Source of the DNA: an uncultured Christensenella sp.
Lineage (GTDB): Bacteria > Bacillota > Clostridia > Christensenellales > CAG-917
DNA length: 64,000 bases
Reading direction: 5' to 3'
Assembly (NCBI GenBank): GCA_910578325.1
Contig: CAJTQT010000002.1
Coordinates: forward strand, 1 to 64,000
The position numbers were made by a program, and so were the translations under genes. Positions within the stretch are counted from its first letter, which is position 1. Every line of letters begins with the position of its first letter. Positions 8,445-17,400 of the stretch are shown piece after piece. Below the pieces are notes generated by a model. That model ran no database searches. It saw only the letters and a program-made list of their open reading frames with translations, and was not told the origin of the DNA.

Positions 8445-10184
8445 ATGGCATTGGTAAACGTAAAAATAAACAATATTCCCGTACAGGTTGAAGAGGGTTC
8501 TACGATTTTGGAGGCGGCGAAAGTCGCGGGTATAAAAATACCCACTCTCTGCTTCCTCAAAGGCGTAAACGAAATAGGCGCGTGCCGCGTGTGCGTGTGC
8601 GAAGTTAAAGGCGCGAGAAGCCTTGTTGCGGCTTGCGTATATCCCGTAAACGAAGGAATGGAAGTGTTTACAAACACTCCCGCAGTCAGAAGTTCGAGAA
8701 AAGCAACCGTCGAACTGTTGCTTTCCAACCACAATAAAGACTGCCTCAGTTGCGTAAGAAACAATAACTGCGAATTGCAAACGCTTTCGCTCGAACTCGG
8801 CTGCGACACTAAAAAGTACGACGGCTCTAAGACGGAAGCGCACGTGGACGACAGTGCCGCCTGCGTAATCCGCGACAACAGCAAATGCGTGCTTTGCCGC
8901 CGTTGCGTAGCAGTATGTAAAGAGTACCAGTCCGTTGCCGTTATCGGAGCAAACGGAAGAGGATTCGATACGCACATCGCCTGCGCTTTTGAAAAGCCGC
9001 TCGCTACGACGTCCTGCGTGGGTTGCGGTCAGTGCATTGTTGCGTGCCCCACGGGCGCATTGCACGAAAAAGAGGAAATTGACGACGTAATCAACGCGAT
9101 ATCCGATCCGCACAAACGCGTTATCGTAGGCGTAGCGCCTTCCGTTCGCGTAGGTCTTGGCGAGGAGTTCGGTATGCCTATCGGCTCCAACGTACAGGGT
9201 AAAATGGTCGCCGCGCTCCGCAGACTCGGTTTTGACGACGTGTTCGACGTAAACTTCGGCGCGGACCTCACGATTATGGAAGAGGGCACTGAATTCCTTT
9301 CAAGAGTAAAGAATGGCGGAACGCTTCCGATGATTACGAGTTGCTCGCCTGCGTGGATTAAGTTCTGCGAACACAATTTCCCCGACCAACTCGACCATTT
9401 GTCTACCTGCAAATCGCCGCAACAGATGTTCGGCGCAATCTGCAAGACATATTACGCAGAGAAACTCGGTATGAATCCCGAGGACATCGTGGTAGTGTCC
9501 ATTATGCCTTGCACGGCTAAGAAATTCGAGAAAGGCAGAGGAAATCAGAATGCGGCGGGCGTTCCCGATATCGATTTCGCTTTAACTACGAGAGAACTTG
9601 CAAAACTCATTAAACGTTCGGGTATCATTTTCGATGAACTTCCCGATGAGGATTATGACGCGCCTCTCGGAATGTTCTCCGGCGCGGGACTTATATTCGG
9701 CGCAACGGGCGGCGTTATGGAAGCGGCTTTGCGTACCGTATACGAAGTTGTCGTCGGAAAAGAAGCGCCTTCGCTCGATTTTGTCGAGGTTCGCGGTACA
9801 GAGGGTATAAAAGAAGCCGAATACGATCTCAACGGAACGAAAGTCAGAGTGTGCGTCGCGTCCGGTCTTGCGAATGCGAGAAAGATTATGGAAGACGTGA
9901 GAGCCGGTAAATCCAAATATGACTTTATCGAAATTATGTCTTGTCCGGGTGGCTGCGTAAACGGCGGCGGACAACCCATAAAGAGTGCGTTTGTGCGCAA
10001 TAACAAGGATATCAAAGGTTTGCGCGCTAAGGCGATATATGAACAGGACGCGGCTATGTCCCTTCGTAAATCACACGAAAATACGGCTGTGCAACAACTC
10101 TACAAAGAGTTCCTCGGCGAACCGAACAGTCATAAGGCGCACGAGATTCTGCACACTAAGTACGTGCCCCGCGAAAAGTATTGA
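8445..10184 (+). CDS. hydA: [FeFe] hydrogenase catalytic subunit
   Basis: It makes or oxidises H2 at the H-cluster. The 579-residue protein has an N-terminal plant-type [2Fe-2S] domain, a His-containing 4Fe-4S site (HNKDCLSCVRNNNC), two 4Fe-4S motifs (CVLCRRCVAVCK and CVGCGQCIVACP), then the H-cluster domain: L1 TSCSPAW (near residue 298), L2 MPCTAKKFE and L3 MSCPGGCVNGGGQP. The second cysteine of the textbook L1 motif TSCCPxW is Ser301 here. The rest of the domain is intact, so I expect an active enzyme of the trimeric group. Maturases HydEFG are not in the window. Confidence 0.95.
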   Translation: MALVNVKINNIPVQVEEGSTILEAAKVAGIKIPTLCFLKGVNEIGACRVCVCEVKGARSLVAACVYPVNEGMEVFTNTPAVRSSRKATVELLLSNHNKDCLSCVRNNNCELQTLSLELGCDTKKYDGSKTEAHVDDSAACVIRDNSKCVLCRRCVAVCKEYQSVAVIGANGRGFDTHIACAFEKPLATTSCVGCGQCIVACPTGALHEKEEIDDVINAISDPHKRVIVGVAPSVRVGLGEEFGMPIGSNVQGKMVAALRRLGFDDVFDVNFGADLTIMEEGTEFLSRVKNGGTLPMITSCSPAWIKFCEHNFPDQLDHLSTCKSPQQMFGAICKTYYAEKLGMNPEDIVVVSIMPCTAKKFEKGRGNQNAAGVPDIDFALTTRELAKLIKRSGIIFDELPDEDYDAPLGMFSGAGLIFGATGGVMEAALRTVYEVVVGKEAPSLDFVEVRGTEGIKEAEYDLNGTKVRVCVASGLANARKIMEDVRAGKSKYDFIEIMSCPGGCVNGGGQPIKSAFVRNNKDIKGLRAKAIYEQDAAMSLRKSHENTAVQQLYKEFLGEPNSHKAHEILHTKYVPREKY

Positions 10185-10208
10185 GTCAATTAGATAACAG
10201 TAAATGAT

Positions 10209-10236
10209 AAAAGCAACCGCTTTTGCGGTTGCTTTT
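10209..10236 (+). terminator. Terminator of the hydrogenase operon
   Basis: A 12-bp stem AAAAGCAACCGC/GCGGTTGCTTTT with a TTTT loop, 24 bases after the hydA stop. It is symmetric enough to serve both strands. Confidence 0.8.
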
Positions 10237-10298
10237 AATTATAGTTTTGGATACTCAAAGCAGATATAAATCTTAATAGACGATAGATTATTAGAGGA

Positions 10299-10889
10299 TT
10301 ATCTGTTTGTTATTGATACGTTATAAAAGCCTGATTTGTGGAAATCGTACCAGTCTTTAATCTGGTATTGAGTTGCGACAGACAAAGCATTCAATACTTC
10401 ATAAGCAAATTCAAGAGTAGCGGTTCCGTTTGCGGTTATAATTCCATTATCCGAAATCGCCTGACGATGGATAAATCCTTGCTCATTAGTATAAACTTCG
10501 TATTGTTTTAATTCATTTAAATCGTTTGCAGTATGCTTTGCATTGTTCAAAGCGCCCACTGAACCTAAAAACCTGCAAGCGTCGCATATTGCGCCTAAAA
10601 CCTTGCCGTTCTTTATACAAGTATCAATCAAAGGCTTAACCGACAATGCATTTTCGTTGTGCCACGACATACCGCCGATAAGAATTAAAGCATCGTAATC
10701 GGACGGCGCAGATTGCAGGTCATAGTCAGGCAAGCACTTAATGCCCCCGATAGATGTAACTGCGCTTTTTGAAAGCGATACGGTTTTGTTTTCAAAGTTT
10801 CCACCGCCAAGCATATTTACGGCAGATGATATGTAGGCAAGTTCCCAGTCTGCCCATTGTTCTAAAATAATGTATAGAATTTTTTTCAT
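10299..10889 (-). CDS. DJ-1/PfpI family protein
   Basis: A 196-residue single-domain protein with the flavodoxin-like DJ-1/PfpI fold. It starts KKILYIILEQWADWE, the usual acidic residue of the active site lies in that first helix, and the nucleophile-elbow cysteine is in GAICDACRFLG (about residue 102). The family includes chaperone-like deglycases, amidases and proteins of unknown activity, so the reaction is not fixed. It lies 12 bases downstream of the YdeI-like gene and is probably co-transcribed with it; both could be stress-related. Confidence 0.8.
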   Translation of the reverse strand: MKKILYIILEQWADWELAYISSAVNMLGGGNFENKTVSLSKSAVTSIGGIKCLPDYDLQSAPSDYDALILIGGMSWHNENALSVKPLIDTCIKNGKVLGAICDACRFLGSVGALNNAKHTANDLNELKQYEVYTNEQGFIHRQAISDNGIITANGTATLEFAYEVLNALSVATQYQIKDWYDFHKSGFYNVSITNR

Positions 10890-10901
10890 ATTTTTGTCTC
10901 C

Positions 10902-11465
10902 TTACATAGGTTTTAGATTTTTATTTAGCCTGTCGACTATCCATAATATTCGTTTTTCACGTCCCGCATCGGTTTTAGCGTCCAAATATGCCCGAGTATA
11001 CGTTTTCTTTACGGAGTTTGACATTGCCTGAAAGTTTGTAAAAGCAGGCTCGTAACTCTGCAGAATCTCAGATAAAGCGGAAATCTGTTCGTCTGTGACG
11101 TCTGCGGGCTTGTCTGCATACCATTGTCCGTTTTGTTTTGCTTCTTCTATTTTCTTTCTGCCGTAATCGGTCATAATGCCGCGCTCTTCGAGGTTTTTTA
11201 CCAGCGTTTTGTTCTTTTCGGACCATTTGCTGTTCTGTCTGCGCATTGAAAAATATTTTTTATAGGTTTTTTCGTCAATGGTTTTCATTTGTCCGTCAAT
11301 CCAGCCGAAGCAGAGCGCTTCTTCAAGCGCTTCTTCCGCTTTTAGCGTTTGCGGACCGTCGGCTTTGCCGAATAATAGCCAAACGCCTTCCTCGGACAGG
11401 CAGTGCATTTCAAGCCAGATTCGGAAATCTTGTCTGTTTTTGAATATAAGCATTCCATCGTTCAT
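10902..11465 (-). CDS. YdeI/OmdA family protein
   Basis: 187 residues, resembling the YdeI or OmpD-associated family: an N-terminal part with GVWLLFGK and EALCFGWIDGQ, then the helical region RRQNSKWSEKN and ERGIMTDYGRKKIEEA. Members have been linked to bacteriocin or peptide resistance in some bacteria, but the mechanism is unclear. I chose the ATG at 11465, which has an AGGTG site; an upstream extension of 17 residues lacks one. It is the first gene of a two-gene unit with the DJ-1-like gene. Confidence 0.75.
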   Translation of the reverse strand: MNDGMLIFKNRQDFRIWLEMHCLSEEGVWLLFGKADGPQTLKAEEALEEALCFGWIDGQMKTIDEKTYKKYFSMRRQNSKWSEKNKTLVKNLEERGIMTDYGRKKIEEAKQNGQWYADKPADVTDEQISALSEILQSYEPAFTNFQAMSNSVKKTYTRAYLDAKTDAGREKRILWIVDRLNKNLKPM

Positions 11466-11549
11466 ATTACACCTATCGAATATAAATAGAGAAGCCGACG
11501 GCAGTGAATTTGTCATCTGCTTTTTATAGGCGAAGAGTGTTACGCTCCC

Positions 11550-11593
11550 AAAAAATTCATAATCCTACCGTCTTGCGACAATAGGATTATGAA
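11550..11593 (-). terminator. Terminator of the SRP RNA
   Basis: A perfect 12-bp stem (11556-11567 with 11582-11593) is followed on the minus strand by T6. Confidence 0.8.
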
Positions 11594-11594
11594 A

Positions 11595-11860
11595 ACTGTG
11601 CGCCGCCTTCGACATTGACTACCGAAGCGGAAACAGAGTAGGTGGCTCCTTCAAAGTTTCCCCGTGGCACACGCTAAAATCTGCTTAGTGCTGCTGCGGT
11701 CAAGCCCTGACACGGTTCACAGCGTAACGTTGCACGGGACATTGATATCGACACTCCTTGCTCTGTGCGGCCAACCATAGTCAAAGCCTATGACGGTGTT
11801 CGGCACTGCTGTTGCGGATTGCAGTTTACAGGGCACCGCAAGCTCCCCGTCTAGCACAGT
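11595..11860 (-). ncRNA. ffs: Signal recognition particle RNA, large bacterial type
   Basis: On the minus strand the transcript begins near GTGCTAGACGGGGAG and GGTGCCCTGTAAACTGCAA, the Alu-domain start typical of clostridial SRP RNA. The helix-8 core follows: GTGAACCGTGTCAGG, a 10-base apical segment, then AGCAGCACTAAGC (11692-11727). The RNA forms SRP with the Ffh protein encoded at 34688. Ends are set by the promoter and the terminator, giving about 266 bases. The apex is GCTTGACCGC rather than the common TCCGGAAGGA, so the loop would be UGAC, a URRC-type variant, above a U-C mismatch. Confidence 0.88.
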
Positions 11861-11866
11861 GAACAA

Positions 11867-11895
11867 AGTATAACACCGATAAGCAGTTTTGGCAA
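11867..11895 (-). promoter_or_regulatory. Promoter of the SRP RNA
   Basis: Minus strand: -35 TTGCCA (11890-11895), 17-base spacer, -10 TATACT (11867-11872), which places the start about 7 bases before the conserved 5' end of the RNA. Confidence 0.7.
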
Positions 11896-12013
11896 GCGCA
11901 ATTTGGTATATGAGCAGGGTGAAAATGTCGCGTTATGTCGGTTTTTACAATTTAAAACGCAACCTGTTGGAAGATTGCGTTTAATTGATTTATCGTGATT
12001 TTTCAGCGGATAA

Positions 12014-12847
12014 TTATTTTATGTCGCGTTTCAGGAACGTACAAAGTCCGATAGCGGTTGCAATGCCGCCGTAGACGAGAGGCATAATTATTACCGCGCA
12101 GATTTGAGCGACTGTGAGTTTTGCTGTCGAAGAAGCGACAATAATCTGTTGTAGCGGCATAAACATTATCCAGTCCGAATTGCCGCTCATACTGCCTACG
12201 GTTGACGCTATGCTGAAAATTATCGAGAATGCGATATATATGCCTATGGTTGCACCGAGCGACGCTCCGCTTGAACGGCACAGGAATATCAGCATAAGCA
12301 CTATCGACATTGTGGCAAGATTACACAGTAGTTGCAGGGCGAAGTTGCGCACAAGTACGGCAAAGTGCGCTCCGGTAAAAGGGACACCGATGCCTTTGAA
12401 TGCGGTGAAAATCCCGCAAACTATAATTGCGAATACCGAATATATGACAATAAGTACCGCAAGACTAAGCCATTTTGAAAAATAAAGTTGAGTTCGGTTT
12501 GTGCCTCTGGATACAGATACGCGGATTGCTCCGTTTGAAAAATCCTTTCCAACAAACAGACAGGCGATTATCGCAACGAAGAGCGACATAGAACAGGTGT
12601 CTGAAAAACCTGCAAGACTCGCGTACCCGAGGGGTGAGAGTATTTCGAGCATCTGGTCTTTCATCATAATTGCTTCTGCGTCGGTCGGTTCCATATTTCC
12701 GATGATTGCCATACCTATCCAGTAGATGCAGTAGACAAGCAAGATAATGCCGAACATAACCGCCAAACCTATCCAGACGCTTTTATGTTTTTTGAGTTTA
12801 AACAAATCTGATTTTAACGCGCAAACCATACCGTCAGTGTTCTTCAT
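12014..12847 (-). CDS. ABC-2 type transporter permease
   Basis: A 277-residue integral membrane protein with about six hydrophobic segments (near residues 25-48, 88-105, 130-155, 165-192, 200-220 and 250-270) and a charged loop, KDFSNGAIRVSVSRG, after segment 2 as in ABC-2 exporters of the BcrB/NatB type. It overlaps the ATPase gene by 14 bases and forms a half-operon with it. The substrate is unknown: export of a peptide, antibiotic or ion would all fit. Start ATG 12847 has a GGGAGGG site eight bases upstream. Confidence 0.82.
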   Translation of the reverse strand: MKNTDGMVCALKSDLFKLKKHKSVWIGLAVMFGIILLVYCIYWIGMAIIGNMEPTDAEAIMMKDQMLEILSPLGYASLAGFSDTCSMSLFVAIIACLFVGKDFSNGAIRVSVSRGTNRTQLYFSKWLSLAVLIVIYSVFAIIVCGIFTAFKGIGVPFTGAHFAVLVRNFALQLLCNLATMSIVLMLIFLCRSSGASLGATIGIYIAFSIIFSIASTVGSMSGNSDWIMFMPLQQIIVASSTAKLTVAQICAVIIMPLVYGGIATAIGLCTFLKRDIK

Positions 12848-13757
12848 GTCCCAGCCCTCCCATAAGCGAAATAAACGTCGTTTCCAAATCTCCTTCGCAC
12901 TGATAGATGTTTATAATCGGTACGTTTGCTTTTGAAAACATATCTGCGACCTGAGGAATGCTCTTTGATAAATCGTACAGTGCAAGGGTGTTGTAGGGCA
13001 GTATTTCGAAATCGTGCGCGTGATAGTTTTCAACCACTACGTTGAGCGCGACTTTCAAATCTCCCACAACAACTTTGATGTACGGGCGGCAGAGTTCTTC
13101 TATATCCGAATTGCGCAGTTCCTTAACGAGTTTTCCGCCTTCAATAACTCCGTAGCAAGTGGCGAGTTTTCCGAGTTCCGCAAGCAGATGCGAGGATATC
13201 AGAATAGTAATTTTGTTTTCGTGGTTGAGGCGTTGAAGCAGTTCGCGCACTTCGAAAATACCTGCTGGATCCAGACCGTTTACGGGTTCGTCGAGAATGA
13301 GAATGCGCGGCTCTCCTATTAGTGCGATTGCGATGGCAAGCCGCTGTTTCATACCGAGAGAAAAGTTTTTGACTTTGATGCCGTCGTCGGCATTCAGTCC
13401 GACCGTGTGCAGAAGTTCGCGCAATTTCATCTCGTCATATCTGCCGAAACCGAGTGCAAAAGCCTTCATATTGTCCAGTGCGCTCAGATGCATAATCAGA
13501 GCAGGGCTGTCTATAATAGATCCTATCTTGTGTCTTTCGAATTCCAGCGCGTTTTTTCCTATCGCGCCGTTGATTTTAATTTCGCCGCCGTCCTGCGAAA
13601 CAAGCCCTAAAATACTGCGTATAAGAGTTGTCTTTCCCGCGCCGTTGCGACCTACAAGTCCGTATATATCGCCTTCGCGCACGGTTATCGACACGTCGTC
13701 GAGTACCTTATGCTTGCCGTATGTTTTGGATAAATGTGAAGTTTCTATTGCGTTCAT
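12834..13757 (-). CDS. ABC transporter ATP-binding protein (BcrA-like)
   Basis: A 307-residue ATPase with Walker A GRNGAGKTT, signature FSLGMKQRL, Walker B ILILDEP and H-loop SSHLL, followed by an extension of about 90 residues typical of two-component exporters of the bacitracin/lantibiotic-immunity type. It powers the overlapping permease gene. Three copies of a palindromic motif lie 110-190 bases upstream of its start and could control it, although no regulator gene is adjacent. Function beyond export cannot be assigned. Confidence 0.88.
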   Translation of the reverse strand: MNAIETSHLSKTYGKHKVLDDVSITVREGDIYGLVGRNGAGKTTLIRSILGLVSQDGGEIKINGAIGKNALEFERHKIGSIIDSPALIMHLSALDNMKAFALGFGRYDEMKLRELLHTVGLNADDGIKVKNFSLGMKQRLAIAIALIGEPRILILDEPVNGLDPAGIFEVRELLQRLNHENKITILISSHLLAELGKLATCYGVIEGGKLVKELRNSDIEELCRPYIKVVVGDLKVALNVVVENYHAHDFEILPYNTLALYDLSKSIPQVADMFSKANVPIINIYQCEGDLETTFISLMGGLGHEEH

Positions 13758-13785
13758 ATAAACCTCGTTCTGTATTATTAGATAT

Positions 13786-13813
13786 ATTATAGCACAAATA
13801 TCCCGTTTGAAAA
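13786..13813 (-). promoter_or_regulatory. Extended -10 promoter of the ABC transporter genes
   Basis: Minus strand: -35-like TTTTCA (13808-13813), 16-base spacer ending in TGC, -10 TATAAT (13786-13791). Confidence 0.6.
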
Positions 13814-13870
13814 GCAGTATACATTAAATTCTTGCCGGAAGGTTTTAGTACATACGCAAAGTGTGTATTG

Positions 13871-13950
13871 CACGATACGTGTATTTAAAGTATTTTTCAA
13901 AATTACCCATTTAAAACACGTATCGTGTAAAAAATTGGACACGTATCGTG
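13871..13950. repeat. Three copies of a CACG-N3-CGTG palindrome
   Basis: The 12-mer ACACGTATCGTG occurs at 13916-13927 and 13939-13950, and its complement at 13871-13882. Each core is a CACG/CGTG palindrome around ATA. They are the main feature of the gene-free stretch 13758-14147, which also has a GGAATAT/ATATTCC palindrome at 14041-14056 and nothing else that I recognise. They look like binding sites of a dimeric repressor. Confidence 0.55.
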
Positions 13951-14121
13951 CTATTTAATGCTTAAATTGCTAAAATCAGAGGATTTAAATGTGATTTGAG
14001 TGTATTTGGCGGAGATATTTGGCGAAGAATAGCAATCTCGGGAATATGAATATTCCGCGATGCACGGACAAGAAATGTGTGTAATGAAAGAAAGACAGAG
14101 TTGTGATTTTTTGTTATAACG

Positions 14122-14144
14122 AAAAAACACGTCCTTTGACGCGT
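14122..14144 (-). terminator. Terminator of tRNA-Gly
   Basis: Minus strand: ACGCGTC/GACGTGT stem (one G-T pair) with an AAAG loop and a T run, starting 3 bases after the encoded CCA. Confidence 0.65.
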
Positions 14145-14147
14145 CTT

Positions 14148-14221
14148 TGGAGCGGGCGATGAGAATCGAACTCACGACTAAAGCTTGGGAAGCTTTCGTT
14201 TTGCCATTAAACTACGCCCGC
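14148..14221 (-). tRNA. tRNA-Gly (CCC)
   Basis: Minus strand cloverleaf: acceptor GCGGGCG/CGCCCGC, D arm with TAGTTTAATGGCA, anticodon stem AAAGC/GCTTT around loop TTCCCAA giving anticodon CCC, T arm GTGAG TTCGATT CTCAT, discriminator T and an encoded CCA at 14148-14150. Confidence 0.93.
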
Positions 14222-14239
14222 AATTATTTCAGCAGTGAT

Positions 14240-14267
14240 ATTTTAACACATCGGGAGAATTTGTCAA
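14240..14267 (-). promoter_or_regulatory. Promoter of tRNA-Gly
   Basis: Minus strand: -35 TTGACA (14262-14267), 16-base spacer, -10 TAAAAT (14240-14245), 19 bases before the mature tRNA. Confidence 0.65.
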
Positions 14268-14395
14268 AGGAATTTTAAGGCGGATGAGACGCGTTTTATT
14301 TGCAAAACGGATTATTTTATTCTTGTCGGTTTGTATGATACAGGCAACATTATCGGTTTAGCGATATAAAAATTTTCGGCGCGGTGATAAAATTC

Positions 14396-14424
14396 TTGCA
14401 TTTTCTTCGATATCATTCTATAAT
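14396..14424 (+). promoter_or_regulatory. Promoter of the ileS operon
   Basis: -35 TTGCAT (14396-14401), 17-base spacer, -10 TATAAT (14419-14424). Only about 40 bases remain before the ileS ATG, so there is no room for a T-box leader. Confidence 0.7.
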
Positions 14425-14472
14425 TAGTAAATCTAATTTAGTATACTGCATAATTGCAAGAGGAATCAAACT

Positions 14473-17400
14473 ATGTATAAACCCGTAGAAAGCAATCTCA
14501 ATTTCGTAGAACGCGAAAAAGAAGTGCTCGGTTTCTGGAAAGAGAACGAAATCTTCGAAAAGAGCGTAAAGAAGAACGATGGCAAACCCGAGTTCAGTTT
14601 TTACGACGGTCCTCCGACCGCCAACGGCAAGCCGCATATAGGACATATTCTGACTCGCGTTATGAAAGATATAATTCCGCGTTACAAGACGATGAAAGGT
14701 TATCACGTTTTGCGAAAAGCGGGTTGGGATACGCACGGACTGCCCGTCGAGTTGGAAGTTGAAAAACTGCTCGGCATAGACGGAAAGCAGGAAATCGAAA
14801 AATACGGGATAGAGCCTTTCATCAAGAAATGTAAGGAATCCGTCTGGAAATACACCGACGAATGGCAGAAGATGTCCGACCGTATAGGCTACTGGGCGGA
14901 TATGAAAAATCCCTATATCACCTATGATGATAACTATATCGAATCGGTTTGGTGGGCTATAAAACAGATGGCAGACAAAGGACTGCTGTATAAAGGTTAT
15001 AAAATCGTGCCGTACTGTCCGCGTTGCGGAACTGCGCTCAGTTCGCACGAAGTGGCTCAGGGCTATAAAGACGTCGAGGAAACGTCGGCGTTTGTAAAGT
15101 TCAAGGTAAAGGGCGAAGACGATACGTATTTCCTTGCCTGGACGACTACGCCTTGGACGCTGTCGTCAAATACTGCGCTTTGTATGAACGGCGCGGAGGA
15201 TTATACGAAGATAAAGGCGAACGGCGAGTATTATATCCTTGCCGACGCGCTTGTTGACAAACTTTTTGCGGACGCAGAGTTTGAGAAAGTAGATACGAAA
15301 AAAGGAAGCGAGTATGAATATGTAGAGTACGAGCCGCTTTTCGATTATAAATATGATTTCAAAGAAAAAGCGTATTATGTGGTAAACGACGGATACGTCA
15401 CGCTTACAGACGGCACGGGCATAGTCCATATCGCTCCCGCGTTCGGAGAGGACGACGGAAGAGTGGGCAAGAAATACAACCTGCCTTTCGTTCAGATGGT
15501 TGATGACAGGGGAAATTTCAAGGAGACTGTCGACGACCTTAAAGGAGTGTTCTGCAAGGACGGAGACAAGTCCGTAATCGAAAGACTTAAAAGAGAGGGC
15601 AAACTTTTCAAGACAATGCGCTTTACGCACAGTTATCCTTACTGCTGGCGTTGCGATACTCCGCTTTTGTACTATGCGAGAAGTTCCTGGTTTATCAAGA
15701 TCACTGAAGTTAAAGAGCAATTGCTCAAATCCAACCAGTCGGTGAACTGGATGCCCGAAACGATAAAGAACGGACGCATGGGCAATTTTCTGGATAACGT
15801 TATCGACTGGGGAATATCGAGAGAGAGATACTGGGGCACTCCGTTGCCTATCTGGGTATGTAAGGACTGCGGCAAGATACACGTGATCGGTTCACGCGAA
15901 GAATTGCGCGAAAAGGGCGGCCTTAACAGCGACGTCGAGTTGCACCGTCCATATATCGACGAGGTAAAATGGCAATGCGAGTGCGGCGGAACAATGGAGC
16001 GTACTCCCGAAGTGCTGGACTGTTGGTTTGACAGCGGATCTATGCCGTTTGCCCAGTGGCATTATCCTTTTGAAAACAAGGAGATATTCGACGAAGTTTT
16101 CCCCGCCGATTTCATATCGGAGGCGATTGACCAGACGAGAGGTTGGTTTTATACCTTGCTTGCGGTAAGCACCGTACTGTTCGGACGCGCGCCGTTCAAG
16201 AACTGCATCGTGCTCGGACACGTTAACGATAAGGACGGAATAAAGATGTCTAAGCATAAGGGCAACGTGGTCGATCCCTGGACTGTGCTCGATAAGCAGG
16301 GGGCGGACGCTACGAGGTGGTATTTCTATACCGCTTCCGCGCCGTGGTTGCCTTCAAGATTCTCAGCGGATAACGTCAGCGAGTCGCAACGCAAGTTTAT
16401 GGGCACGCTGTGGAATACGTACGCATTTTTCGTGCTGTATGCCGAAATAGACAAGTTTAATCCCTCCGAACACAAACTCGAAGAACAGGAGTTGAGCGTA
16501 ATGGACAAGTGGATACTTTCCGGACTCAATTCGCTTGTTAAAACAGTAGACGAAGGGCTGAACGAATACAGGATTACGGAAACCGCGCGCGAAATAGCCG
16601 CGTTTGTAGACAATCTTTCCAACTGGTATGTACGCCGTTCCCGCGAACGCTTCTGGGGAAACAAGATGACAAAGAGCAAAGAGGCGGCATATACGACGCT
16701 GTATACGGTGCTTGCAACTCTGAGCAAAATTCTCGCGCCCTTTGTTCCGTTTATGGCGGAAAACATATATCAGAATATAGTGCGCAATTTCGATGAAACT
16801 GCGCCCGAGAGCGTCCATCTGTGCGATTTTCCGATTGCGGACGAGAAAATGATAAATCCCGTTCTCGAAAAAGGTATGGACCGCGTTCTGCAACTCGTAG
16901 TGCTCGGCCGTGCGGCGAGAAACAAATCAAATCTCAAAAACAGACAGCCGCTCGGACGTCTTCTGTATAACGGAAAGTACGTGCTTCCCAACGAACTTCA
17001 GGATCTGGTTAAAGACGAACTCAACGTCAAATCCGTTGAACAGTCAGACGAGGACGACAGTTTTGTGAGTTATGAGATCAAACCGCAACTCAAAACTCTC
17101 GGACCTAAATACGGCGCGTTGCTCGGAAAAATCAGAGCATTGCTGCAAGAGCGTCCGCAGGATATTATCGCCGCGATTAAGAAGCGTAAGGCTTTTGACG
17201 AAATTAAAGAAGAATACAGAAGCAAGCGCGGCACCGACGAGGATGTAAAGAGCGAGTTCATCTGCGAAATAGACGGAAAACGTATAGTGCTGAGCGAAGA
17301 GGATCTGTTGATTTCCGTGAAGAATAAAGAGGGATTCTCCTCGGAGTCCGACGGGGAAACGACGGTTGTTCTCGATACCGCGCTTACCGAGGATCTTATC

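Noticed and set aside
13951..14175. Small minus-strand ORF of 74 codons
   Set aside because: It runs through tRNA-Gly and its terminator and lacks a ribosome site.
14222..14472. T-box leader before ileS
   Set aside because: The promoter is only about 40 bases from the ATG and no T-box core AGGGTGG or specifier stem is present.
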